Shown: positions 23,802-32,455, numbered from the stretch's first letter. The stretch is 40,492 bases of DNA from JBFWIW01 sp050253535 (GCA_050253535.1 JBFWIW010000019.1:1-40492); one strand, 5' to 3'. Made by a program: numbers and translations. Notes: generated from the letters alone by a model not told the origin.

Positions 23802-26800
23802 ATGGCAAGAAAAAAGAAGTCCATGGACGGCAACAACGCTGCAGCGTATGTGTCGTATGCTTTCACTGAAGTGGCGGGTATCTACCCGATCACGCCTTCT
23901 TCCCCGATGGCAGACTATGTCGACCAGTGGTCGGCAAACGGCCAGAAAAACATTTTCGGCACCACCGTCAAGGTCGTCGAGATGCAGTCCGAGGCCGGTG
24001 CTGCCGGCACCGTGCACGGTTCCCTCAACGCTGGCGCTCTCACCACGACCTATACGGCATCCCAGGGCCTTCTCCTTATGATCCCCAACATGTATAAGAT
24101 CGCGGGCGAGTTGCTCCCGGGCGTGTTCCACGTCTCCGCGAGAACCGTTGCCTCCCATGCTCTCAACATCTTCGGCGACCACTCCGATGTCTACGCCTGC
24201 CGCCAGACCGGATTTGCTATGCTGGCAGAGACGAACACGCAGGAAGTCATGGATCTCGGCGCAGTCGCTCATCTCGCAGCCATAGAGAGCCGCGTCCCGT
24301 TTATAAACTTTTTTGACGGTTTCCGCACATCCCACGAGATCCAGAAGATCGAAACCTGGGATTACGAAGACCTCAAAGAAATGTGCGACATGGACGCGGT
24401 AAGCGCGTTCCGTAAGCGCGCGCTTAACCCTGAGCACCCTGTCATGCGCGGCAGCCATGAGAACGGCGATATATTCTTCCAGCACCGTGAAGCCTGCAAC
24501 AAGTTTTATGACGCCGTCCCCGGCATCGTTGAGAATTATATGGGCAAGGTTAACGCGAAGCTCGGCACAAATTATCAGCTGTTCAACTACTACGGTGCTC
24601 CCGACGCCGACAGAGTCATCATCGCGATGGGATCTATTAACGACGTCGCAGAGGAAGTCATCGATTACCTCAACGCGCACGGCGAAAAAGTCGGCCTCAT
24701 AAAGGTCCGCCTCTATCGTCCTTTCTCCACTGAGCATCTCATAAAGGCAATTCCCGCCACCGCCAAGAAGATCGCCGTCCTCGACAGGACGAAGGAGCCG
24801 GGCGCCATCGGCGAGCCCCTCTATCTTGACGTTGTCACTTCCCTTGCAAACGCCGGAATATGCGACGTTACCGTCACCGGCGGCCGCTACGGCCTCGGCA
24901 GCAAGGATACGCCTCCTGCCAGTGTTTTCGCGGTATACGAAGAACTCAAAAAGGATGCCCCAAAGCGCCAGTTCACGATCGGCATTGTGGATGACGTTAC
25001 CGGGATGTCCCTGCCAGAAGTCCCGTCCCCGAACACCGCTGCGGAAGGCACTATCGAGTGTAAGTTCTGGGGTCTCGGCGGAGACGGTACTGTCGGCGCG
25101 AACAAGAACTCCATTAAGATAATAGGCGACCATACCGACAAGTACGTTCAGGCGTATTTCCAGTATGACTCCAAGAAGACCGGCGGTATTACCATTTCGC
25201 ATCTGCGTTTTGGCGATAAGCCGATAAGGAGCCCCTACTATATAAACAAGGCTGACTTCGTGGCCTGCCACAACCCATCCTATGTCATCAAAGGATACAA
25301 GATGGTTAACGATGTGAAGCCCGGCGGTGTGTTCATGATCAACTGCCAGTGGACTCCAGAGGAACTCGCTCATCATCTTAACGCTGAGACCAAGCGCTTT
25401 ATCGCTAAGAACAACATTCAGCTCTACACGATAAACGCTATCGACCTCGCTATAAAGATCGGCATGGGTAAGCGTACCAACACCATCCTTCAGTCTGCGT
25501 TCTTTACCCTCGCAAAGGTAATGCCGCAGGAGAAAGCCATAGGCTATATGAAGGATGCCGCGACGAAGTCCTACCTTAAAAAGGGCCAGGATATCGTTGA
25601 TATGAACCACAAGGCCATTGACGCCGGCGCAACCGCCTTCGTCAAGATAGATGTCCCCGCCGACTGGATTAATGCCGTCGACGAAAAGGCCGCGTCCGAC
25701 AAGGGCGACGGCTCCAAGCTAGAGAAGATGGTCAAGGGCATTATGCAGCCTATCGGCAAGATGGACGGCGACAGCCTGCCTGTTTCTGCTTTCATCGATC
25801 ACGCTGACGGTACCTTCGAGCAGGGCGCTGCTGCTTTCGAGAAGCGCGGCGTTGCCGTCTCCGTACCCACGTGGATTCCCGAAAATTGCATTCAGTGCAA
25901 CCAGTGCTCCTATGTCTGCCCGCACGCTACCATCCGTCCCTTCGCTATGACAGCGGAGGAGGCCGCCGCCGCTCCCGCGGCGACGAAGAGCGTACCCGTC
26001 AAAGTCGGCAAGGGCAAGGGCGTCTATACTTTCGCAATTTCCATCTCCCCGCTGGACTGCATGGGCTGCGGCGTCTGTGTCGGCACCTGCCCTGGAAAGG
26101 CTCTCGAAATGGTCTCACAGGAAGGAGAAGCCGCTCAGCAGGAAGTCTTCGACTACATGGTGAAAGATGTAACCGTGAAGGAAGAGCTGGCCGACAACAC
26201 CGTCAAGGGCAGCCAGTTCAGGACTCCGCTGCTTGAGTTCTCCGGTTCCTGCGCGGGCTGCGCCGAGACTGCATACGGCAGACTCATCACCCAGCTCTAC
26301 GGTGACAGAATGTATATATCAAACGCCACCGGCTGCTCGTCCATCTGGGGCGGTCCGGCTGCCACTTCTCCGTACACCACGGACAAGAACGGCCACGGCC
26401 CCGCATGGGCAAACTCCCTGTTTGAGGACAACGCCGAGCACGGCCTTGGCATGTATCTCGGACAGAAGGCAGTCCGTAACCAGCTCGTCGAGAAGATCAA
26501 GGAAGTCGCGGCTGCGGCAACCGACGCCGAGAGAAAGGCTGTCTGCGAGGCTTATCTGAACTCAGTAAATGACAGCGCTGCCAATAAGGCAGCCACGAAG
26601 GCTCTCATTGCGAACTTCGAGGCCAATGTCAGCTCCGACACTGTTAAGGACGTCCTTGCAGAGAAGGAATATCTCTCCAAGAAGTCCGTCTGGATCTTCG
26701 GCGGCGACGGCTGGGCATACGACATCGGCTTCGGAGGCGTTGACCATGTACTCGCTACCGGTGAAGACGTCAACATTATGGTTTTCGACACCGAGGTCTA

Positions 26801-27341
26801 TTCCAATACCGGCGGCCAGGCGTCCAAGGCCTCCCAGATCGGCCAGGTCGCTCAGTTCGCGGCTTCCGGCAAGGCGATTGCCAAGAAAAGCCTAGCCGAA
26901 ATCGCGATGTCCTATGGTTATATCTATGTCGCTCAGGTCGCCATGGGATCGAACCCCGCCCAGACCCTCAAAGCCCTTCAGGAGGCAGAGGCGTATCCCG
27001 GCCCGTCACTCGTCATCGCCTACTCCCCCTGCGAGATGCACAGCATAAAGGGCGGCATGGTCAACTGCCAGTCCGAGATGAAAAAGGCCGTTGCATGCGG
27101 TTATTGGAACATGTTCCGCTTCAACCCGTCACTCCGCGCAGAGGGCAAGAATCCTTTTACCCTCGACAGCAAGGCACCGGCAGGCGGCTACAAAGACTTT
27201 ATCATGAACGAGGCGCGTTACTCCTCGCTGACCCGCTCCTTCCCAGACAGAGCGAATGAGCTCTTCGACAAGGCGGAGAAGACCGCGGAGGAGCGTTACG
27301 CTCATCTACTCAAGCTGAAGGATCTCTACGAGGTCAAATAA
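23802..27341 (+). CDS. nifJ: Pyruvate:ferredoxin oxidoreductase, single-chain
   Basis: The 1179-residue enzyme oxidises pyruvate to acetyl-CoA and CO2, reducing ferredoxin, the central energy step of anaerobic fermentation. Domain I starts with AYVSYAFTEVAGIYPITPSSPMAD. A ferredoxin-like domain near residues 695-765 has two 4Fe-4S motifs, CIQCNQCSYVCP and CMGCGVCVGTCP. The TPP domain shows CAGCAETAYGRL, NATGCSSIWGG, GGDGWAYDIGFGG and the lone-cluster region CEMHSIKGGM. Full length and unbroken. Strong C-ending codon bias suggests high expression. Its own promoter and a 16-bp terminator make it a one-gene unit. Confidence 0.98.
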   Translation: MARKKKSMDGNNAAAYVSYAFTEVAGIYPITPSSPMADYVDQWSANGQKNIFGTTVKVVEMQSEAGAAGTVHGSLNAGALTTTYTASQGLLLMIPNMYKIAGELLPGVFHVSARTVASHALNIFGDHSDVYACRQTGFAMLAETNTQEVMDLGAVAHLAAIESRVPFINFFDGFRTSHEIQKIETWDYEDLKEMCDMDAVSAFRKRALNPEHPVMRGSHENGDIFFQHREACNKFYDAVPGIVENYMGKVNAKLGTNYQLFNYYGAPDADRVIIAMGSINDVAEEVIDYLNAHGEKVGLIKVRLYRPFSTEHLIKAIPATAKKIAVLDRTKEPGAIGEPLYLDVVTSLANAGICDVTVTGGRYGLGSKDTPPASVFAVYEELKKDAPKRQFTIGIVDDVTGMSLPEVPSPNTAAEGTIECKFWGLGGDGTVGANKNSIKIIGDHTDKYVQAYFQYDSKKTGGITISHLRFGDKPIRSPYYINKADFVACHNPSYVIKGYKMVNDVKPGGVFMINCQWTPEELAHHLNAETKRFIAKNNIQLYTINAIDLAIKIGMGKRTNTILQSAFFTLAKVMPQEKAIGYMKDAATKSYLKKGQDIVDMNHKAIDAGATAFVKIDVPADWINAVDEKAASDKGDGSKLEKMVKGIMQPIGKMDGDSLPVSAFIDHADGTFEQGAAAFEKRGVAVSVPTWIPENCIQCNQCSYVCPHATIRPFAMTAEEAAAAPAATKSVPVKVGKGKGVYTFAISISPLDCMGCGVCVGTCPGKALEMVSQEGEAAQQEVFDYMVKDVTVKEELADNTVKGSQFRTPLLEFSGSCAGCAETAYGRLITQLYGDRMYISNATGCSSIWGGPAATSPYTTDKNGHGPAWANSLFEDNAEHGLGMYLGQKAVRNQLVEKIKEVAAAATDAERKAVCEAYLNSVNDSAANKAATKALIANFEANVSSDTVKDVLAEKEYLSKKSVWIFGGDGWAYDIGFGGVDHVLATGEDVNIMVFDTEVYSNTGGQASKASQIGQVAQFAASGKAIAKKSLAEIAMSYGYIYVAQVAMGSNPAQTLKALQEAEAYPGPSLVIAYSPCEMHSIKGGMVNCQSEMKKAVACGYWNMFRFNPSLRAEGKNPFTLDSKAPAGGYKDFIMNEARYSSLTRSFPDRANELFDKAEKTAEERYAHLLKLKDLYEVK

Positions 27342-27367
27342 ATCAGCGTAAAAACTTTTACGTCTGT

Positions 27368-27403
27368 AAAATGTCCCGCGCCGAAAACGGCGCGGGACAT
27401 TTT
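27368..27403 (+). terminator. Strong intrinsic terminator of nifJ
   Basis: A perfect 16-bp stem (AAAATGTCCCGCGCCG and its complement) encloses an AAAA loop, with a T-rich 3' arm. It starts 26 nt after the nifJ stop. Confidence 0.9.
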
Positions 27404-27426
27404 AACGTTATTGAAAAATATGTTTT

Positions 27427-27690
27427 TTGAAAAATCGGGAGAAGGGTCTTGGCTCTGTGGAACCTCGAGAGGAAAGACTACTGCGGTGCATGTCGCCGGA
27501 AGTTTTGGTATGGACGAGGAGACTTAAACCGGAACTTAATCGACAGCCTTCCAAGTGGCATCCAATGCCCTTTGGGGAAGCCCCGGCCCGCGGCGCCACT
27601 CGCCGCGGGCCGGGGCACTTTTCCGCCGTACACGCCGCCGAAAAAATAATCTTAATTTATTTTATACCTTCGGAAAACTCTGCGGGGCGT
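27427..27690. repeat. Second copy of the dispersed element related to 4418-4767
   Basis: Three blocks match the element next to guaB in the same order. These are CCGGAAGT (27496-27503), GCCTTCCAAGTGGCATCCAATGCCC-like sequence (27546-27576) and GGAAAACTCTGCGGGG (27672-27687), with a similar AT-rich stretch before the last. Read on the plus strand, both copies give D-x-LP-x-GIQCPL, and several differences between copies are silent third-base changes. The 3' block touches the spoIID stop codon. Boundaries are approximate; no transposase is present. Confidence 0.5.
27580..27616. repeat. 16-bp perfect GC-only palindrome
   Basis: GCCCCGGCCCGCGGCG (27580-27595) and its exact complement (27601-27616) enclose CCACT. 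It is unique to this copy of the element and could terminate transcription arriving from spoIID or serve as an extragenic palindrome. Confidence 0.75.
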
Positions 27691-27692
27691 TA

Positions 27693-28703
27693 CTATTTTG
27701 CGGCGGTGCCGATAGTTGCGCCGGTGTAGTAATGCAGAAGTATCTCCTTATAATCATATCCCTGTTCCGCGAGGACGTTTGATCCGTACTGGCTCATGCC
27801 GACGCCGTGACCATAGCCGGTTGTGCGGAACACTACGGAGTCTTCGGTTACGCTAATCTCCACGGCGGCGGAGCGCAGGGCGAAAAGCGTGCGTATTTCC
27901 GTTCCGGAAACAGTCACGCCGCCAATGCAGGCCGAATCGAGGCGGCCGCTTTCCGTGAACGAGGTGTCAGTTATCCAAGTTGACTTGTCGTCGCCGAAAA
28001 CTGCGTTGGGGTAGACTTCCAGAACAGTCTCCTTAAAATCGGAAAACGCAACAAGTACGGTGGAAAAGTATTCCGGTACGTCGGCCGCTGTCTCGGGACT
28101 TGTGACCTGGCGCAGATAGGGCAGCGCATCCGACCAGACGTTTTCGCTTGCCTCGGTTGAGCCGCAGGAGGACGAGTGGAAGACCGCCAGAATTGGTTCG
28201 TCCTCATAAAGAAGGCACTGTCCGTCTGTCTCTGCCACGGCGGATGCTATCTTGTCGCGATATTGCCCGTACCTGGCGCCCCATTTTTCGAGGAGCTCCG
28301 CGTCGTCGGCGTAGGCCTTGCAGCAAGCTGGATCGTCGCAGACGTCGGCATCCGGATGGTTTGAGGAAGGAGAAACAAGCATTTTATATAAAGTATATGT
28401 GCGCGCTGCCACGGCTTGCGCCTTCAGTGCTTCCGTTTCAAACGATGCGGGCATTTCCGCGCCGACGACGCCGATGAGGTAATCCGACATAGGGAGTGTC
28501 TTTATTTCGCCGCCCGTGAGCAGGCGGACGCTTACCGAGTCGTCTATAGGCGACTGCGGAACGATGCTGCTGGTCTCCACACTTTCGGGACTTGCCTCGG
28601 GCTCCGCATCCGGAACCGGGAGAGGGAAATTTAGCGCGGTAACGAACGGAAAAAGCACCGCGAACAGGACAAGGAGAAGAGAAATCAGAATTATAGGCTT
28701 CAT
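27693..28703 (-). CDS. spoIID: Stage II sporulation protein D
   Basis: The 336-residue lytic transglycosylase cuts septal peptidoglycan during engulfment of the forespore, in a complex with SpoIIM and SpoIIP. A membrane anchor covers residues 2-24. The SpoIID domain begins near 60 and contains GAEMPASFETEALKAQAVAARTYTL with catalytic Glu83. Zinc-site cysteines are in VCDDPACC (122-128) and HSSSCGSTE, and the end has GYGHGVGMSQYGSNVLAEQG. AAGGAAGG lies upstream of the ATG. It stands alone, divergent from the next gene. Expression in the mother cell is expected. Confidence 0.96.
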   Translation of the reverse strand: MKPIILISLLLVLFAVLFPFVTALNFPLPVPDAEPEASPESVETSSIVPQSPIDDSVSVRLLTGGEIKTLPMSDYLIGVVGAEMPASFETEALKAQAVAARTYTLYKMLVSPSSNHPDADVCDDPACCKAYADDAELLEKWGARYGQYRDKIASAVAETDGQCLLYEDEPILAVFHSSSCGSTEASENVWSDALPYLRQVTSPETAADVPEYFSTVLVAFSDFKETVLEVYPNAVFGDDKSTWITDTSFTESGRLDSACIGGVTVSGTEIRTLFALRSAAVEISVTEDSVVFRTTGYGHGVGMSQYGSNVLAEQGYDYKEILLHYYTGATIGTAAK

Positions 28704-28793
28704 TTAACCCTTCCTTTCCATTGACGGGCCCCCTCATCTGATGTAAAATGACGGTAGCTTTCCTATTATCTATATTTGGACAGGACGATAGTT

Positions 28794-29576
28794 ATGCGAA
28801 AATTTGGCGTTATTATATCCGCATTCGCCGTTATTTGCGGCGCGGCCGGCTTTTTCCTTAGAAAAAATGAACTTTTGACGGTGTTTGACGCGGAAACCGG
28901 ACTTGCCGAACCGTTTGCCCGTGTTTCAGTAATGCTGATGTCTCTCCTTATCGTTGCGGCGATGGTAATCGTCATCGCCGTTTTTGGTGCCTTCAGAGGA
29001 AAAAGAACTGAGGAAGTTTATGAAAAGGCGTTTGCCATAAAGTCCGTGGGTGTGCTTGCCCTGTACTTCATCTTAGGGCTCTTTGCTGTTGCAGGAGCGG
29101 TGCTCTATTGGCTCGGGACGCCCGCTCCTGTCTCCGGAATACCTTTCGCGGCCATTGCTTTCTCAGTTTTCGCCGCGCTGTCCGGCGTCTCGTTTATCAT
29201 TCTCGCGGTTCATTCATTTAAAGGTAACGCGGGGATTGAAATGGGGCTTTTTTCCGTCATACCTCCATTATTTTTTTCCTTTTGGCTTGTTGTGACATAT
29301 AAGCAGAACGCGGCAAACCCGGTATTGCTCGACTTTTTTTACGAGTGCGCGGCGCTCGCTGTCGCAGCACTAGCGTTCTATTTCGTGGCGGGTTATATCT
29401 ATAAGAGAAGGTGCCCCCGGATGACGCTTATCTCACAGCTTATAGCAGTCTGTCTTCTCACAGTCTTTTTCGCAGACATCAACAATGTACCGTTTTTCCT
29501 TATCAATGCCTCGGTGATCGGGGTTCTCGTTCTGGACTCCCTCGTTTTTGCGGGGAACATCATAACTAATAACTGA
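28794..29576 (+). CDS. Polytopic membrane protein of unknown function
   Basis: I do not recognise the family. The 260-residue protein has about eight hydrophobic segments and only short loops, with a charged stretch (FRGKRTEEVYEKAF) after the second or third helix. No catalytic motif is visible. ATG 28794 is preferred over TTG 28776 because AGGA is placed 8 nt upstream and the longer form adds only six residues. It is divergent from spoIID and followed by a strong terminator, so it is a single transcription unit. Confidence 0.72.
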   Translation: MRKFGVIISAFAVICGAAGFFLRKNELLTVFDAETGLAEPFARVSVMLMSLLIVAAMVIVIAVFGAFRGKRTEEVYEKAFAIKSVGVLALYFILGLFAVAGAVLYWLGTPAPVSGIPFAAIAFSVFAALSGVSFIILAVHSFKGNAGIEMGLFSVIPPLFFSFWLVVTYKQNAANPVLLDFFYECAALAVAALAFYFVAGYIYKRRCPRMTLISQLIAVCLLTVFFADINNVPFFLINASVIGVLVLDSLVFAGNIITNN

Positions 29577-29616
29577 GAATAATTTACGAAAACCAAATAC
29601 TGATAAAAGACTGTTT

Positions 29617-29655
29617 AAAAACCCGGTTAAGGCTTGAAGCCTTAACCGGGTTTTT
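29617..29655 (+). terminator. Strong intrinsic terminator
   Basis: AACCCGGTTAAGGC pairs perfectly with GCCTTAACCGGGTT around TTGAA, followed by TTTTTC. It ends the membrane-protein unit. Confidence 0.9.
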
Positions 29656-29716
29656 CTGCTGATCTTAATAGGTGCAATGGACGTTAATACTGAATCCTTT
29701 GCTTTCTCAAATTGGA

Positions 29717-29912
29717 TATTTTGATGAGGCCGGACAGCTGATCGACGAATACATCGAATTCTACAGCAGCGAGCGCATCCAAACAATAACGAGCCTGACG
29801 CCGCTCGAAAAACGGCGTCAGGCTGCGTAATTCTAAAATTCTGCGACAGACGCTTTTTCCCTGTATTGTTCATTCTGGGGCGGTATGTGCCGCAAGTGAG
29901 TCACTTTTATGT
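29717..29912 (+). mobile_element. IS3-family remnant, copy 1 (3' end of orfB plus right end)
   Basis: Bases 29717-29830 still read YFDEAGQLIDEYIEFYSSER and on to LTPLEKRRQAA stop, the extreme C-terminus of an IS3-type transposase. The rest of the gene is gone. A 12-bp palindrome (29792-29803 with 29813-29824) sits in the coding end. The following noncoding tail (AAAATTCTGCG at 29835, GTGCCGCAAGTGAGTC near 29887) matches the second remnant at 39246 onward. Confidence 0.85.
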
Positions 29913-29922
29913 CACACTAAAA

Positions 29923-30972
29923 TTATCTGTCGTCAGGTACAAAAACGCCTTTTATGCATTTGCCCTGATTAATTGCTTCAAAGGTCTCCTCCCACTGCTC
30001 CAACGGTACGCGATGGGTGACGAGCTTTGACAAATCCACTTTCGCGGAAGCCATAATGCGCAGGGCGAGGTCCCAGGCTGTGTGGCTGGAACTGAAGCTG
30101 AATATTACCTTGGCCACCTTGTAATCCATCTTAGCCCATCTTATGGAAACTTTTTCATTTCCTGGGATACCGAGAACGCCTATCCGGCCGCCGATTTTAA
30201 CGATATCAATAGCTGAATTTATGCCGCCCTCAGAACCGCTGGCCTCAATTACGAGATCGGCGCCGCGGCCACCTGTCAGCTGCATTATCCTCTCTTCGGC
30301 ATTTTCCTTCAAAACATTGATTGTCTCGTCTATGCCCATGGACCGGGCAGCCGGGAAGCGCAGAGCCTCATCGCTGTCAACCCCCAGCATAATCGTCTTT
30401 GATGCGCCGCCCGCCTTTGCCACAATGGCGGCAAGTATGCCGATTGGGCCGGCGCCTATAATGGCCACAACATCCTGCGGCTCGACCACCGCGCGTTCCA
30501 GAACACCGTGAGTTACAATTGCCAGCGGCTCTGCCAGTACGGCCACCTCGTCCGGCACATTGTCAGGCACCTTAAGCAATAATCCGGGTTCGGGGTAGCG
30601 CAGATAACGCGCATCGGCCCCGTCTATTCCCCAGCCGGGAGAACGCTTCGATTTGCACAGCTGCGACATACCGCGTCTGCACAACTCGCAGGTGCCGCAG
30701 GCCAGAGTATGCGGCTCTCCCACAACTCTGTCGCCGATTTTTACATTGGTGACTTTCTTGCCGACCTCCTCCACGACACCTACGAACTCATGTCCGATGA
30801 TCACGGGCGGCCAGTAGGGGAATTCATCGCGGAAGATATGAATATCGGTTCCGCAGATCCCCGAGCCGGTTATCTTAATGATAACATCACTGTCCGCCTG
30901 AAGCTTAGGCCGCGGCACATCGCGGACCTCTACAAGGCCAACGCCTTTTCCCGTTTTAACTAATGCTTTCAA
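29923..30972 (-). CDS. Zinc-dependent alcohol/polyol dehydrogenase (MDR family)
   Basis: The 349-residue medium-chain dehydrogenase oxidises an alcohol or polyol with NAD(P). Catalytic zinc ligands are Cys40 (GSGICGTDIH), His61 and Glu62 (GHEF). The structural zinc site is Cys92, 95, 98 and 106. The Rossmann motif is GAGPIG (173-178). It resembles sorbitol/threonine dehydrogenase-like clostridial proteins; the substrate is unknown. The start is TTG 30972, with a GGATGG-type site upstream. A GntR/FadR-like operator palindrome lies 66 nt upstream and a 13-bp inverted repeat further out, so it is probably substrate-induced. Confidence 0.9.
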   Translation of the reverse strand: MKALVKTGKGVGLVEVRDVPRPKLQADSDVIIKITGSGICGTDIHIFRDEFPYWPPVIIGHEFVGVVEEVGKKVTNVKIGDRVVGEPHTLACGTCELCRRGMSQLCKSKRSPGWGIDGADARYLRYPEPGLLLKVPDNVPDEVAVLAEPLAIVTHGVLERAVVEPQDVVAIIGAGPIGILAAIVAKAGGASKTIMLGVDSDEALRFPAARSMGIDETINVLKENAEERIMQLTGGRGADLVIEASGSEGGINSAIDIVKIGGRIGVLGIPGNEKVSIRWAKMDYKVAKVIFSFSSSHTAWDLALRIMASAKVDLSKLVTHRVPLEQWEETFEAINQGKCIKGVFVPDDR

Positions 30973-31037
30973 AATTCAACCATCCCATATAAATTATTTG
31001 TCACTGACAAAATTAATTCAAAAAGTTTTTTACTCAT

Positions 31038-31048
31038 TGGTCGTACCA
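31038..31048. promoter_or_regulatory. GntR/FadR-type operator (TGGTCGTACCA)
   Basis: TGGT-N3-ACCA inside ATTGGTCGTACCATT closely resembles the ATTGGTNNNACCAAT sites of FadR-subfamily regulators such as PdhR and LldR. It precedes the alcohol dehydrogenase gene. No such regulator gene is in the window. Confidence 0.5.
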
Positions 31049-31077
31049 TTAATTTTAATTTTAGCATTAAAAACCCG

Positions 31078-31115
31078 TTTGTAAAGATATTTTATATTTA
31101 ATATATCTTTACAAA
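31078..31115. promoter_or_regulatory. 13-bp perfect inverted repeat in the divergent intergenic region
   Basis: TTTGTAAAGATAT (31078-31090) and ATATCTTTACAAA (31103-31115) are exact complements 12 nt apart, in AT-rich DNA. They lie between the alcohol dehydrogenase and the small-gene cluster. Either a two-site operator or an RNA hairpin is possible. Confidence 0.55.
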
Positions 31116-31225
31116 TTCAGTATATTATGCGATATGGAAATACTGGTTAGATAAATACATTATGCTTTCACCAATCCTATGAAAATGCCATATTATAAAG
31201 CAGTACTTCAAGGAGAGTGATAATA

Positions 31226-31309
31226 ATGTTTATTTTCTTTCCGCGCTGTAATAGGTGCAGACCGTTTCGCAGACGTTTTTTCCGCCCTTGCCGGCGTTGG
31301 TGGTTTTAA
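31226..31309 (+). CDS. 27-residue Arg/Phe/Trp/Cys-rich cationic peptide
   Basis: A perfect AAGGAG site lies about 11 nt before ATG 31226, and an 11-bp terminator begins 5 nt after the stop, so this is a complete mini-gene. The product has nine Arg and no acidic residue. It also has seven Phe, two adjacent Trp at positions 25-26, three Pro and three Cys (8, 11, 22); the middle reads CRPFRRRFFRPCRRWW. Composition resembles short membrane-active peptides and also small Arg/Cys-rich spore peptides. No family was recognised. The strong flanking signals are the main argument that it is translated. Confidence 0.6.
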   Translation: MFIFFPRCNRCRPFRRRFFRPCRRWWF

Positions 31310-31313
31310 AATA

Positions 31314-31346
31314 AGGAGCTGCACCTAAAAAGTGCAGCTCCTAAAC
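31314..31346 (+). terminator. Intrinsic terminator of the small-peptide gene
   Basis: AGGAGCTGCAC (31314-31324) pairs perfectly with GTGCAGCTCCT (31332-31342) around CTAAAAA, and a short T-rich run follows. Confidence 0.8.
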
Positions 31347-31525
31347 ATTTTTACTGCCGCCATTTTATCTTACCAACATCATCGCATATCTGAAATTTTA
31401 CAGGCCGGTAAATTTTTTGCACGCATAAAAAACTGTTTGAAGCCGGATACTGATATAGCGTGATAAAAATCACATAACTAATTTTTAAAGAAATGCTGCA
31501 CGCCGATAAACAAATGGAGGTCATT

Positions 31526-31693
31526 ATGAAAAAAAAGAACGAACGCGTTGATGCCGACAGTATCCGTCTTGATCCCGAAAAGCGCATGTGTCCAAGCTTC
31601 GATGATCTGAGTATTGCGCTTTTCCCTGTAGCGGACAAAGAAGAAATGGGAGTGCGCGTTGTGGACAATTTTTGCGAAGAGCACATTATGTAA
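31526..31693 (+). CDS. Small acidic protein of unknown function (55 aa)
   Basis: ATG 31526 is preceded by GGAGG at 7 nt spacing. The product begins MKKKNERVDADSIRLDPEKR and ends with FPVADKEEMGVRVVDNFCEEHIM. It is hydrophilic with no signal or membrane segment. I do not recognise a family. It sits in a run of small genes, 87 nt before a DUF6774-type gene. Confidence 0.55.
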   Translation: MKKKNERVDADSIRLDPEKRMCPSFDDLSIALFPVADKEEMGVRVVDNFCEEHIM

Positions 31694-31779
31694 CCGCTGA
31701 GTATGCCGCAGCGTTTTACGCTTTTTTCTTCCTCCCCTTTACAGACTTGCATACAATGGTGTAGTTGGGAGTGAAGATC

Positions 31780-31935
31780 ATGTCATCGTGTGAATGGGCG
31801 ACAACTGTCACGGCCCTTGCTGTGGCGATTGCAAAAAACAAAACTGCAGATGAAATTAATTTCCTTGCCGCGCTTTTAATTCAGCTCGGAGATACCTTAA
31901 CTACGCTTGCAATTACACCGCCAAAAGGTTGTTAG
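31780..31935 (+). CDS. DUF6774-like small protein (51 aa)
   Basis: The product starts MSSCEWATTVTALAVAIAKN and continues with DEINFLAALLIQLGDTLTTLA. This matches my recollection of a clostridial small-protein family annotated DUF6774, with an SCEW-type start and a conserved QLGDTL. GGGAG lies about 10 nt upstream. The sequence is two amphipathic or hydrophobic helices without a clear signal peptide. Function unknown. Confidence 0.7.
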   Translation: MSSCEWATTVTALAVAIAKNKTADEINFLAALLIQLGDTLTTLAITPPKGC

Positions 31936-32117
31936 CCGGGTAGGCCGTGGCGGGTTCGGCCATACTCCCCCATGTCTTTCCGCCGGCATATGTGGGGAAT
32001 ACGTGCGGTAATAATTATTTTTTCTGCTGGTGGTATGTCCATAAAACACCAAAAAAATTTGTCCCTTATCATAATAAGCCGGTATATATTTCACCGCTTA
32101 GCCGGCTTCATTTCCAA

Positions 32118-32210
32118 TCTATCAATGCCGTATCTTTTGATATGGCATTTCAGCCTGTCGAAGAACCCGGTTTAAGCGCAAGCGTAAGCCGGGTTCTTAG
32201 CGTAGATAGG
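32118..32210 (+). ncRNA. Candidate structured RNA core (three-way junction)
   Basis: Six pairs close the junction (32118-32123 with 32205-32210). Inside are an 11-bp hairpin with a TTTT loop (32124-32149) and a hairpin of ten perfect pairs (32161-32170 with 32189-32198). The latter extends inward through an almost paired inner stem to a GCAA tetraloop, the GNRA class typical of structured RNAs. A third hairpin precedes it (32076-32108) and a strong terminator follows at 32456. No protein gene was found in 31936-32634. It matches no family I know, and strand is inferred from the terminator and neighbours. Confidence 0.4.
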
Positions 32211-32455
32211 TCCAAATATGAAGAAAATGAAACACTCGTCGTATTCCATTATTCGTGCCCGCCTTTTTCGTCTGTGGCCGTTTGTACGCAGTGGAAAGAG
32301 CCCTGCCGTCGACGAACACTTTCTTGTTTGAGGCGTTTTGTGTGCGCTGTCCGCTGCCATTGTTTCCATTCGGGAAATGCCTCGGTTACTTTTTAGTACA
32401 TATCATCGAAAGCCATGCAGTTATGGACATTGCCCGCCGTGACCACTAGTCACGA

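Noticed and set aside
23709..25610. 633-codon open frame on the minus strand
   Set aside because: It is antisense to nifJ and has no family motif. The strong C-ending codon bias of nifJ removes stop codons from the opposite frame, so this is an artefact.
32217..32330. 37-codon frame starting MKKMKHSSYSIIRA
   Set aside because: Poor ribosome binding site, no family, and it lies within the candidate structured RNA region.
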